A DNA stretch of 64,000 nucleotides from JAAYYM01 sp964631375 (GTDB lineage: Bacteria > Bacillota > Clostridia > Lachnospirales > Lachnospiraceae), in the NCBI GenBank assembly GCA_964631375.1, contig CAZVYQ010000011.1, positions 1-64,000 of the forward strand, in the 5' to 3' direction. Shown piece by piece: positions 1 through 8,376 of the stretch. The notes below the pieces were generated by a model, which ran no database searches, was not told the DNA's origin, and saw nothing but the letters and a program-made list of their open reading frames with translations. How positions within the stretch are numbered: the first letter of the stretch is position 1; each line of letters begins with the position of its first letter. The position numbers were made by a program, and so were the translations under genes.

Positions 1-1
1 G

Positions 2-1264
2 AAAGAGAATACCAGAGATCGACAGCCATTACTTCTGTATGGTGCGCGTCAGGTTGGCAAGACATATATTTTACAGGAATTTGGCAGAGACTATTATAAG
101 AATAGTATTTACATCAATTTTGAGAGAATGCCGATAGTAGGCGAGTTCTTTGATGGAGATTTGTTTCCAGACAGATTAATCCAATTGCTAGAGGAGTATT
201 TTAACCAGAAGATTATTCCGGGAGATACATTATTAATCTTCGATGAGATCCAAGCATGCGAGCGGGCATTAACTTCACTGAAGTATTTTTGTGAAGAAGC
301 ACCGGAATATCATGTGATTGGGGCGGGAAGCTTGTTGGGAGTCGCAGTTCATCGGGAGAAGTTCTCATTTCCGGTTGGCAAAGTTACGATGAAGACATTA
401 TATCCGTTTCGTTTCGATGAATTTCTGATGGCAACTGGGAATAAAACTTTGGTTGGCTTGATTCAGGAGCATTATGACAACATGACAGAAATGCCGGAGG
501 AAACACATAAGGAGTTGCTTAGATGGTTGCGTAGGTACTATTTTGTGGGTGGAATGCCTGCAGCTATAAAAAAGTATTTGGATGAAGAATCATTTGTTAA
601 TATCCCGGAGATACAAAGTATGATTTTGAATTCATATACTGCAGACATGGCAAAGTATTCGACAGTCGGTGAATGTACCAAGATTCAGAATGCGTTCAAA
701 TCTCTTCCTGCACAATTGTCCAAGGACAATAAAAAATTTCAATATAAATTGATCAGGAAGGGTGCAACTGCAGGTTTATTCGGTGATTCTATTTCTTGGC
801 TTGAGATGGCAGGAGTTGCGATTAAGTGTGATAGAACAACCAGAGGAGAACTTCCGATTAATGTATTCAGAGATGTATCGGCATTTAAGTTGTATTTATC
901 TGATGTAGGATTACTTTCTGCATTTACAAATATTTTACCGGATAGTATTATGAGAGATGAATTATCTGATGTTTATAAGGGAGCCTTGGCAGAAAACTAT
1001 GTGGCTCAAACCTTGAAGGTAAAACATAGAGATCTGTTTTATTGGACATCGGACTCTCCTGAATCAGAGGTGGATTTTGTGATACAGTTAGATGGAAAGG
1101 TTGTCCCGATTGAAGTAAAGTATGATACAAATGTACATGCACGCAGTATCAAGCATTTTGTTGCGATGTACCATCCGGTAGAGGTAATCAGACTGTCAGC
1201 AAGGAATTTTGGGAGAGAGGGAGAGATCTTGTCTGTGCCGTTATATGCTGCTTTTTGTTTATAA
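2..1264 (+). CDS. ATP-binding protein, AAA_14/DUF4143 type (5' end outside window)
   Basis: The reading frame is open from base 2, so the gene starts upstream of the window; the first in-window ATG at 128 is internal. A Walker A motif (GARQVGKT) lies at bases 41-64 and a Walker B-like LLIFDEIQ at about 229-250. The C-terminal half has the DUF4143 pattern, with YFVGGMPAA in the middle and a SEVDFVI...PIEVK segment near the end that resembles a PD-(D/E)xK nuclease core. Proteins of this family are common, often multicopy, in anaerobic Firmicutes, and their cellular role is unsettled. The gene ends about 260 bases before the flagellin operon and is probably unrelated to it. Confidence 0.85.
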   Translation, partial: KENTRDRQPLLLYGARQVGKTYILQEFGRDYYKNSIYINFERMPIVGEFFDGDLFPDRLIQLLEEYFNQKIIPGDTLLIFDEIQACERALTSLKYFCEEAPEYHVIGAGSLLGVAVHREKFSFPVGKVTMKTLYPFRFDEFLMATGNKTLVGLIQEHYDNMTEMPEETHKELLRWLRRYYFVGGMPAAIKKYLDEESFVNIPEIQSMILNSYTADMAKYSTVGECTKIQNAFKSLPAQLSKDNKKFQYKLIRKGATAGLFGDSISWLEMAGVAIKCDRTTRGELPINVFRDVSAFKLYLSDVGLLSAFTNILPDSIMRDELSDVYKGALAENYVAQTLKVKHRDLFYWTSDSPESEVDFVIQLDGKVVPIEVKYDTNVHARSIKHFVAMYHPVEVIRLSARNFGREGEILSVPLYAAFCL

Positions 1265-1372
1265 GGATCATGAGAATTTTAGTATAAAGAAACACCACAA
1301 AATTCATTGTGACTATGTGTAAAATACTGAAAATAAAAAGTGAAAGAAATTAATTAAAATAATCATTATGAG

Positions 1373-1398
1373 AGAGCCTTTCGCTGATGGGCTCTTTT
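1373..1398 (+). terminator. possible Rho-independent terminator
   Basis: A 6-bp stem, AGAGCC (1373-1378) with GGCTCT (1390-1395), is followed by a short run of T. It lies 110 bases after the DUF4143 gene stop and before the flagellin operon. The stem is short, so the call is tentative. Confidence 0.4.
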
Positions 1399-1468
1399 AT
1401 TATCGTAATAATGGACGAAACATAAATACTACTATGCCAAATAATAACCAATTTTATGGAAATGAATA

Positions 1469-1496
1469 TAAGATTTTCGATGAATAATGTCGATAA
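1469..1496 (+). promoter_or_regulatory. candidate sigma-28 (flagellar) promoter
   Basis: TAAG at 1469-1472, 16 bases, then GTCGATAA at 1489-1496. This is close to the flagellar sigma factor consensus (TAAA, 15 bases, GCCGATAA). It sits 33 bases before the zinc-ribbon start and is the only plausible promoter for the following flagellin gene, which is only 22 bases behind the zinc-ribbon gene. This is inference from the motif match. Confidence 0.4.
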
Positions 1497-1528
1497 TAAA
1501 TATGTACAAGTTCCTCGGGAGGTATCTG

Positions 1529-1909
1529 ATGGGAGTAATAAAAAAGGTCAAATGTAACCATTGCGGATATAGCAAAGATTTCTTTCTGGGTGTTGGAATG
1601 CTTGGAGGGAATCTGGACACAGCAAAGAAGAATTTTCCTGATACGGTGCAGAAAGAGATTGATCAATGGATTGCAATGCATGGATATCAAAGAAGTGTAA
1701 TAGAGGGGAAACTTGGGACATGTAGCACATGTGATGCATTGGAGCTTTATAACGAATTAACCGTATTCGGTACTGATGAAACGAAAGTATCATATGTGAC
1801 AAAATGCAAGAAGTGTAATTCGGAAATGAAGCCAATCGTAGAAAGACAATTGAGTTGTCCGACCTGTGGATATGAGCTGACAATGGAAGTCGGCGGACAC
1901 TGGGACTAG
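1529..1909 (+). CDS. small zinc-ribbon protein in flagellin operon
   Basis: A protein of 126 residues with four CxxC pairs (CNHC, CSTC, CKKC, CPTC), the pattern of two treble-clef or zinc-ribbon units. ATG 1529 is preferred over the upstream ATG 1487 because GGGAGG at 1517-1522 is correctly spaced before it. No enzymatic motif is visible. It precedes the flagellin gene by 22 bases and is probably co-transcribed with it, which hints at a role in flagellin expression, but that is inference. The family is not one I can name. Confidence 0.75.
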   Translation: MGVIKKVKCNHCGYSKDFFLGVGMLGGNLDTAKKNFPDTVQKEIDQWIAMHGYQRSVIEGKLGTCSTCDALELYNELTVFGTDETKVSYVTKCKKCNSEMKPIVERQLSCPTCGYELTMEVGGHWD

Positions 1910-1931
1910 ACAGAAGGAGTGGGGATCAAGG

Positions 1932-2201
1932 ATGGTTATTACTCATAATATGATGGCCATGAATGGCAACAGACAGCTTGGTATTGTTACAAAGAGACAG
2001 GCAAAGTCGACTGAAAAACTCAGTAGTGGATATAAGATCAATCGAGCTGCAGATGATGCAGCGGGACTGACGATATCGGAGAAGATGCGTTCACAGATTC
2101 GTGGATTGAATCAGGCGAGCAGTAATGCCCAGGACGGTGTTAGTTTGGCACAAATCGCTGAGGTGCAATGGGCGAAGTACATGATATGCTACATCGTATG
2201 A
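1932..2201 (+). CDS. fliC: flagellin N-terminal fragment (frameshifted)
   Basis: The first 77 residues are a typical flagellin D0/D1 N-terminus (start VITHNMMAMN, then KLSSGYKINRAADDAAGL). An AAGGAG ribosome binding site lies at 1914-1919. After ...IAE the frame runs into twelve unrelated residues and a stop at 2201. The normal continuation (EGAMGEVHDMLHRM) is found in the frame of the next entry, so one G is missing at about 2162-2163 (GAGGTGCA where GAGGGTGCA is expected). As read, this part alone would give a truncated, non-assembling flagellin. It may be a real mutation or a base-calling error. Confidence 0.85.
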   Translation: MVITHNMMAMNGNRQLGIVTKRQAKSTEKLSSGYKINRAADDAAGLTISEKMRSQIRGLNQASSNAQDGVSLAQIAEVQWAKYMICYIV

Positions 2202-3688
2202 CGGAGCTGGCTGTGAAATCATCTACGGGAACAAACACAACTGCTGACAGAAATGCTATGCAAAAGGAAATCAAGGCACTTTCAGAAGAAATCGATCGCA
2301 TAGCAGAAAGCACGGAATATAATACCCTTAAATTAATTGATGGTTCTATGAGTGCAGGTGCTTCATCAGAGGCTAAAAACAAACTGTTGAAGAATTTATT
2401 GGGTTCATGGTTCAAAGATGGTTTGGAAACAATAAAAGATCGCATAGGGTGGACACTCAATAAGGATATTTCAATTGAGGTAAAATTTGAACCCTCCAGT
2501 GCAAACGGTAATGCAATGGCAGCCATGGGGTGGTATGAGAATGGTGGTAATGATTTTACGCTATATATTTATGAAAACCAGTTATCTGACGACATATCCT
2601 ATGGACCAAGCGGACCTGATTCAGGAGGTATGTATTTTGATCGGGTATTAACTCATGAAATGACGCATGCGCTCATGGCACATAATAATTCCAGTGATAC
2701 GAAAGATATCCCCAATTGGTTTGTTGAGGGAATTGCAGAGGCAGTACACGGTTCGGATGATTACCGATTTGGTACTGATGATGATTCGGCTGTGCAAAGG
2801 GCATATGATGATTTGCAAAGTTTTAATTTTAATAGTAGTACAGACTCACTTGAGGACTATTCTGTCGGAATGTTGGCGGTTTCTTATTTACGTAATTATG
2901 GGACGACACCAGATACATCATGGGGTGATTTGTTGGAAGCGTTGAATGAACCTACTGATTCATCTACATTTGCAGATAAAGTCAAGGCTGCATATGGTGG
3001 AACAACTGAACTGAGTGACATTCTGACTAGCCTTAAAAACGATGCGAAGAATGCATATGATAGTGCAGGAGGTAATAATTTAAATGCCGTTAACACTTTT
3101 TTCAAAGACAAATGCCAGATTATCATTGGAGATACATCACCAGATCCTCTTAATGAAACAGCTCCCAGTGGATTAACTAAGGAATCAACTGTAGCAAATG
3201 CGGGATCTGAGACCGATATCAACCCAGACGGCGATACAATAACATATAATGGACATAATATATCCATAGAGTGGCCTGATATAACAGAGAATCATGCAAT
3301 GAGTCTTCAGATTGGTGCTGCTGCAGAACATCATATGGATTTCAGCATTGGTTCGATGAACAGTGCAGTGGTGCTTGGCGTTAACGGAATTAATATTTCT
3401 ACACAGGATGGTGCCAGAGATGCTTTACAGATCATACAGGATGGTCTTGACTATGTATCTGAGGAACGTTCTAAACTTGGTGCAGTCCAGAACCGATTGG
3501 AGCATACTGTAGCAAATCTCGATAACGTAGTCGAAAACACAACCGCAGCCGAAAGCAGAATCAGAGATGTAGATATGGCAACAGAGATGGTAGAATACTC
3601 AAAGAATCAGATTCTTCAGCAGGCGGGACAATCTATGTTAGCTCAGGCAAACCAACAGACGAGTGGTGTATTATCCTTGTTACAGTAG
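2168..3688 (+). CDS. fliC: flagellin C-terminal part with HExxH metallopeptidase insert (flagellinolysin type)
   Basis: This frame holds the rest of the flagellin begun at 1932. After the D1 helix ending near LKLIDGS there is an insert of about 330 residues in the place of the hypervariable, surface-exposed D2/D3 region. It carries HEMTH at residues 163-167 and WFVEG with Glu187, the zinc ligands and catalytic Glu of a gluzincin of the collagenase-like (M9) kind. This arrangement matches the described flagellinolysins, flagellins that are filament subunits and proteases at once. The C-terminal D1/D0 (RIRDVDMATEMVEYSK to VLSLLQ) is intact. The ATG at 2168 is unlikely to be a true start: GAGGTG at 2160-2165 is only two bases upstream. 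Without the frameshift the protein would be about 585 residues. Confidence 0.88.
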   Translation: MGEVHDMLHRMTELAVKSSTGTNTTADRNAMQKEIKALSEEIDRIAESTEYNTLKLIDGSMSAGASSEAKNKLLKNLLGSWFKDGLETIKDRIGWTLNKDISIEVKFEPSSANGNAMAAMGWYENGGNDFTLYIYENQLSDDISYGPSGPDSGGMYFDRVLTHEMTHALMAHNNSSDTKDIPNWFVEGIAEAVHGSDDYRFGTDDDSAVQRAYDDLQSFNFNSSTDSLEDYSVGMLAVSYLRNYGTTPDTSWGDLLEALNEPTDSSTFADKVKAAYGGTTELSDILTSLKNDAKNAYDSAGGNNLNAVNTFFKDKCQIIIGDTSPDPLNETAPSGLTKESTVANAGSETDINPDGDTITYNGHNISIEWPDITENHAMSLQIGAAAEHHMDFSIGSMNSAVVLGVNGINISTQDGARDALQIIQDGLDYVSEERSKLGAVQNRLEHTVANLDNVVENTTAAESRIRDVDMATEMVEYSKNQILQQAGQSMLAQANQQTSGVLSLLQ

Positions 3689-3760
3689 CCAAGATAGCAT
3701 TACATCGAACGTAAATATAGGAGAATAGATAATTTGGGACATATTCTAGAATTAAGAAAA

Positions 3761-3799
3761 CAAAAGCAACCTCCGTCGTCGGTTTGGTTGCTTTTGTGA
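3761..3799. terminator. bidirectional Rho-independent terminator
   Basis: An 11-bp perfect stem, CAAAAGCAACC (3761-3771) with GGTTGCTTTTG (3786-3796), loop of 14 bases, A-rich on the left and T-rich on the right. It lies between the convergent flagellin and superoxide dismutase genes and can serve both. Confidence 0.85.
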
Positions 3800-3825
3800 T
3801 CATAGGCAGTGAATGATCAAAGACA

Positions 3826-4446
3826 TTATTCAATCTTCTGATATCGCTCATCAGCCAGCTTCCAGTTGATAATCTTCATATATTGTTCCAGATATTCTGC
3901 TCGTCGATTTTGGTACTTTAGATAGTATGCATGCTCCCAAACATCGACAAGGAGAATCGGACAGTGACTGTACGTGAGAGGCACATTCTGATTTGGCGTT
4001 GTAATGATGCGTAGTTTTCCATTTTCATGGATCAGCCAGGCGTATCCGGAACCAAAGACAGACAGGGCAGCTTCTTGAAACTGTTTGGAAAATGCCTCGA
4101 AACCACCAAATGAATCTGTGATAGCGGTCTCTATTTTGAGACCATCAATATTGTTTGCTTCTGGACTGATACCGTTAAAATACATTTTATGATTATATAC
4201 ACCACCTGCATTATTTTGAATTGGTATGATCAGTTCTTGTGGAATAGCCGCTTTTTCAACCAACAGTTCCTCCAGTGACATCATGTGTAATTTGGGCAGG
4301 TTTTCAAGTAATGCATTTAGTTTATCAATGTAGGTTTGTAGGTGTTTGTCATGATGCAGGTGCATGGTCTCGCTGTCTATATAAGGCTCCAGGGCATCAT
4401 AGGCATAGGGTAGTGGTTCGTTAACAAAGGGATAGTGTTCTTTCAT
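3826..4446 (-). CDS. sodA: superoxide dismutase, Fe/Mn type
   Basis: A 206-residue cytoplasmic protein that dismutates superoxide to oxygen and peroxide. It has the family signature DVWEHAYY near the C-terminus, LPYAYDALEP near the N-terminus, and the four expected metal ligands: His31 in the HHDKH segment, His in NHKMYF, and Asp and His of DVWEH. Length is usual for the family. Oddities: the common GGHANH and NHxxFW segments read GGVYNH and NHKMYF, so the active-site-shell Trp is replaced by Phe. Fe versus Mn cannot be decided here. An AAGGAG site precedes the ATG at 4446. It converges on the flagellin gene over a shared terminator. Confidence 0.92.
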   Translation of the reverse strand: MKEHYPFVNEPLPYAYDALEPYIDSETMHLHHDKHLQTYIDKLNALLENLPKLHMMSLEELLVEKAAIPQELIIPIQNNAGGVYNHKMYFNGISPEANNIDGLKIETAITDSFGGFEAFSKQFQEAALSVFGSGYAWLIHENGKLRIITTPNQNVPLTYSHCPILLVDVWEHAYYLKYQNRRAEYLEQYMKIINWKLADERYQKIE

Positions 4447-4534
4447 GGGTTCTCCTTTTCAAGATGGATTATAGAATTAATATATGATGTTACTATAGTA
4501 TTGCACGTAGAGAACGTATTTATTAAGATTGATA

Positions 4535-4563
4535 TTGTATAAAATATGAAACGACAATATAAT
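4535..4563 (+). promoter_or_regulatory. candidate sigma-A promoter of the Maf gene
   Basis: TTGTAT at 4535-4540, 17 bases, and a perfect TATAAT at 4558-4563, placed 57 bases before the start at 4621. The -35 element is only a partial match. Confidence 0.45.
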
Positions 4564-4620
4564 AAAGGGCAGAGAGATTAATTGTTGTATTCCATGGGAT
4601 TTGTGAGAAAGGAATCATAA

Positions 4621-6348
4621 GTGGATATCAAGAGGGAATTGACCATGACTCCAAGGATAGAGTATGAAAAGAATATCAGCATCATCACGCAGATCAATGA
4701 GATGATTTCCTGTTTTAGAAGGCAGAATTATAACCGTGCAGAGCGAATGTTTCCGACGTGGTCACAGAGCTTTTCACAGACTATTGAGGTATTGTTTTCT
4801 TCCAAGGATTATTTTAACCGTCAACAGCTGGTTGTGGATGAGATGAGCATCATGGAGGTTATGAAGGGCGTTCTGCAGGCACAGGAGCAGGGAGATTATG
4901 TTTTACTTGCTGATCTGCTGGAACTCCAGCTGGTTCCATTTCTATATCTGATTCAGGAAACCATCAGGCAAAATGAAGGGAGTATGATCTTTTCTGATCA
5001 TCTGCAGGATAATCTGATACTGCTTGAACAGTATCAGGGAGCAGATCAGGAGGAGTACAGAGAGTTGTCTCGGATTCTAAAACAACATGAGTCTGGATCG
5101 AGTGTACATTTTATAGCAGAGGATACAGAGCTTGGCTGTCCGACCCTCAAGTACACAGATGACAAGAGAGAATTCTATCTGCACAGCAATCATGATCCTG
5201 TTGCGGAAGGATGGAAACTTGCAAATGAGTATTACAACGAGGATCTGGAGCAGTATACGGTATATGGTCTTGGTCTGGGCTATCATATCGAGGCATTGGA
5301 TGCCCTCTGTGACCATACCAGTCGGATTGATGTGTATGAGAGCAATCTAGATGTAATCCTTCACGCGTTTACATACAGAAATATGAATACCTTACTAAGC
5401 GGCAATGTGAGATTGCATTATGATCCAAAACTCATGAAACTGGGGAAGATGTTGGAGCATATGTCCGGTGGACTGATGCTGCATGCACCATCTATCCGAT
5501 CGATTCAAAATGAGGATCTTGGTAACAGCATGAATGAATTGTTTGTACAGGAGAGTAGTGTTCGAAATCAGGGTCCGGATATGCTGCGTAATTTTAAAAG
5601 TAACACCAGAGAATGTAAACTATATGCAGATATACTAAGTGAGGATTTTAAAGGAAAGACGGTATTTATCATTGCTGCAGGGCCGTCACTGGACAAGAAT
5701 ATTGCATTATTGAAGAATCAGCCTAAAAATACTCTGATCTTATCAGTTGGGACAGCCTATTGGAAGCTGTTGGATCAACAGGGAATCCGACCGGATTATG
5801 TGATGTTTTTAGATGCGGCTCCGCGAATGTACATACAGGCGAGTGGTCTTGAACATGAAACCATTCCATATCTGATTGCTTCTACAGCCTGTCGTAAAAT
5901 CACAGAGGATTATCAAGGCCCGAAGTATCTGATCTGTCAGGAAGGATATCCTGAGGCGGAACAGTATGCGAGGGAACGTGGCTATCAGATCTATCAAAGT
6001 GGTGGCTCTGTCAGTACGCTTGCGATTGACGCAGCCATTCGGCTGGGGGCTGCCAGAATAGTCTGTCTAGGATTGGATCTGGCCTATACCGGGAATAAAA
6101 TGCATGCAACTCATGCGGGGAGATATCAAATCACAGAGACAGAGGATATGCTTCAGGTTAAGGACTGGGATGGAAATCCTGTGAATACTTCTCCGGCACT
6201 GAATATGTATCGAAAGTGGATTGAAAGAAGAGTTGAGAGAGCTCGGAGAGAAAGACCGGAATTAGAATGGATCAATGCGACTGAGGGTGGTGCTTATATA
6301 CAGGGTATGCAGCACATGCTACTTTCTGAGGTCCTTGCAGAACTGTAA
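4621..6348 (+). CDS. motility-associated factor (Maf) glycosyltransferase, DUF115 family
   Basis: A 575-residue protein with the MAF_flag10/DUF115 core FIIAAGPSLDKN in the middle, followed by VMFLDA and GLDLAYTG segments typical of the family. Maf proteins transfer nonulosonic acids such as pseudaminic acid to Ser/Thr of flagellin in the cytoplasm before export. The location two genes from a flagellin fits that role. GTG 4621 has AAAGGA about six bases upstream; ATG 4645 preceded by AGAGGG is an alternative, giving 567 residues. Nonulosonic acid synthesis genes are not in this window. Confidence 0.85.
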   Translation: MDIKRELTMTPRIEYEKNISIITQINEMISCFRRQNYNRAERMFPTWSQSFSQTIEVLFSSKDYFNRQQLVVDEMSIMEVMKGVLQAQEQGDYVLLADLLELQLVPFLYLIQETIRQNEGSMIFSDHLQDNLILLEQYQGADQEEYRELSRILKQHESGSSVHFIAEDTELGCPTLKYTDDKREFYLHSNHDPVAEGWKLANEYYNEDLEQYTVYGLGLGYHIEALDALCDHTSRIDVYESNLDVILHAFTYRNMNTLLSGNVRLHYDPKLMKLGKMLEHMSGGLMLHAPSIRSIQNEDLGNSMNELFVQESSVRNQGPDMLRNFKSNTRECKLYADILSEDFKGKTVFIIAAGPSLDKNIALLKNQPKNTLILSVGTAYWKLLDQQGIRPDYVMFLDAAPRMYIQASGLEHETIPYLIASTACRKITEDYQGPKYLICQEGYPEAEQYARERGYQIYQSGGSVSTLAIDAAIRLGAARIVCLGLDLAYTGNKMHATHAGRYQITETEDMLQVKDWDGNPVNTSPALNMYRKWIERRVERARRERPELEWINATEGGAYIQGMQHMLLSEVLAEL

Positions 6349-6392
6349 TTACTTTGAAGCATGTATTTGGTCAGAGCTATGGATTTGGAATG

Positions 6393-8186
6393 TTATCTTT
6401 TATATAACGTTCCGCAGGCTACCGGGATTTCCTCATAGCCTTCCTTCATGACATAGTCTAACAGATAGCCGCCAATTTCGTTTTCGTTTGGTCTTGGATC
6501 AGCTACAACATCTCCGCAGGTTTCATAGGAACCATAGTCTTCATTTACGACGAGAATGAGATCAGGATAGCGATCCGGATTTAGCTTGTAATAGTCCTCC
6601 AGACGTGTGCTGTTGAATTGGGTACGCCAGGTAGTTGGAGAACCGCATTTGAGATCCGAGCACATATATCCGAAGGGGAGCAGCTTTGTGATAAAGAGAC
6701 TGCCAGTATTGTTTTTATCAGGATTGAGATTGGCCAGTTGACATTCGTTTGTCAGGACATTATAAACGTCCTGATATTTTTTTGCCTGTTCAGGTGTTGT
6801 ATAGAGACCGGAAGCTGGTCCGTCCTCCAGTTTTACTGTTAATTCTGACAAAGGTGCATCACGATATACGTTTACAAATCTTAGTGTAACTGTTTGAAGT
6901 AAGGCAATGAGCAGGACACAGGTGCAGAGTAGTGAGAGTATTTCCAATGGTGCAGAGTCTGTATCTTCGTTGCATAGTTCATGTTTAAAGTCATAGATCA
7001 TCATAATACCGCCGATCGAGGCAATAAAATGTCCCATAGACAGAATGTATAAATATCCGTTAGAGGAATAGGAATACACAATTGAGAAGATCATTCCGGG
7101 TACAAAGAGTAAAAAGAAAGCCCGACGGCTTCGCTCCCGTGTCAAAAAGAAAAGCGGCAGTGCAAACATACAAAGGGCGGTCTGGATATAACCTGTATGT
7201 CCGATGCTGCAGGAGAAATAAATAGCAAACAGACACAGATCAACCAGACAAAGTATGATCTTGAGAGCCTTGGGAATCAGATGGATATGGATTTCTGCCA
7301 ATGCAAGAAGCATCGTGATTACAATCAGAAGATATCCCAGGTATGCGGCATATCCATAGACCTCATTGATTCCAATGAAAAATTTCTTGAGTGGATAAAT
7401 AAAACTTGTAATGTGTTCCTCATCCGTTAATACATAGGGAATGGCCTGGATGAAATCCTGTAGCTTTACATTGAGCAGCATAAAAACTGCAAAAACAGAT
7501 GCGGGGATCAGGATGCCTAAAAAGGTATACCAACACACAATGACCAGATGCGCTTGTGTAACGGCGTGTTTAAACCAGACAGGAAGCGGCAGGATGCGGC
7601 ATAATAATAACAATACCGCGATTCCGATGATGACTAGGATATAAGCAACAGCCATCGTAGGCAGAGCCAATACCGACAGGGCAAATAAAATACCGCCAAA
7701 TATCAAATTGCGTCGACGTTCTGTGTGATAGTAATGATACAACAACAGCATGGACACCAAAAAGAAACCCACTGACATCGTGTAGTAGGAAAGTGTCGCA
7801 ATATTCAGATGTGTATAAAACAGGTAAAAAAGTGAACAGATCACAGCGATCCATTGAGGATGGGAATGTCTGATGATCCGATAGATTACAATGGATAAAA
7901 TCAAAGCAAAGATTACAAAACAGATCCTAAAAAAGAGGATTACTCCTGTAGTAGAACCGGTAATCGTCACAAACAGCGAAAAGAGAGGCAGGAGCATAAT
8001 GGAGGACAGCTGAGTCGGAAACCAGTCGTGCTGAAAGATGCTGTCACCCTGATAAAATCGATATGCGGTTGAAAAATAGAAGGTTTCATCTGACCAGCAA
8101 AAGCTGAACAGACATCTGATCAACAGTAATATACCTGCAAAAGCGATGATATAATATGGAAAATGTGCTCTGATCCGCGTTCTCAT
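6393..8186 (-). CDS. polytopic membrane protein, GT-C glycosyltransferase-like
   Basis: About 597 residues with roughly eleven hydrophobic segments in the first 440 residues and a soluble C-terminal part of about 150. The first extracytoplasmic loop contains SDETFY followed by a FRFYQGD-like region, the position where GT-C enzymes such as GT39 carry catalytic acidic residues. The start at 8186 is chosen over the longer frame from 8228 because AAAGGA (complement of 8196-8201) lies nine bases before it. It would act on the outer membrane face with a polyprenyl-phosphate sugar donor. Substrate unknown; the GT-C assignment is from architecture only. Confidence 0.6.
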   Translation of the reverse strand: MRTRIRAHFPYYIIAFAGILLLIRCLFSFCWSDETFYFSTAYRFYQGDSIFQHDWFPTQLSSIMLLPLFSLFVTITGSTTGVILFFRICFVIFALILSIVIYRIIRHSHPQWIAVICSLFYLFYTHLNIATLSYYTMSVGFFLVSMLLLYHYYHTERRRNLIFGGILFALSVLALPTMAVAYILVIIGIAVLLLLCRILPLPVWFKHAVTQAHLVIVCWYTFLGILIPASVFAVFMLLNVKLQDFIQAIPYVLTDEEHITSFIYPLKKFFIGINEVYGYAAYLGYLLIVITMLLALAEIHIHLIPKALKIILCLVDLCLFAIYFSCSIGHTGYIQTALCMFALPLFFLTRERSRRAFFLLFVPGMIFSIVYSYSSNGYLYILSMGHFIASIGGIMMIYDFKHELCNEDTDSAPLEILSLLCTCVLLIALLQTVTLRFVNVYRDAPLSELTVKLEDGPASGLYTTPEQAKKYQDVYNVLTNECQLANLNPDKNNTGSLFITKLLPFGYMCSDLKCGSPTTWRTQFNSTRLEDYYKLNPDRYPDLILVVNEDYGSYETCGDVVADPRPNENEIGGYLLDYVMKEGYEEIPVACGTLYKR

Positions 8187-8280
8187 GAGAAGGATTCCTT
8201 TCTGTCTTCGGTCGTTGCCCGTCCACAATTATCTTATATGAGACCCTATGAAAACGCAAGGAAAATATGTATTGGTAAAA

Positions 8281-8309
8281 TTGACACAAACTATGGATTA
8301 CTATATAAT
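8281..8309 (+). promoter_or_regulatory. consensus sigma-A promoter
   Basis: TTGACA at 8281-8286, 17 bases, TATAAT at 8304-8309: a perfect match to both elements with ideal spacing. It lies inside the longest open frame of the downstream gene and therefore moves that gene's start to 8377. Confidence 0.88.
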
Positions 8310-8376
8310 TAATGACTGTAGCAAAGTGGATGCTTGCTATACGAAAATGAGTCATTTTGGCTCCCGGAGACAATTG

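Noticed and set aside
6387..6413. Inverted repeat GGAATGTTAT/ATAACGTTCC at the end of the convergent Maf and membrane protein genes
   Set aside because: The stem has a mismatch-type G-U pair and lacks a T tract on either strand, and half of it lies in coding sequence. It may act as a weak terminator but cannot be supported.
8248..8376. N-terminal extension of the gene starting at 8377
   Set aside because: It contains a perfect promoter and no ribosome binding site before ATG 8248.
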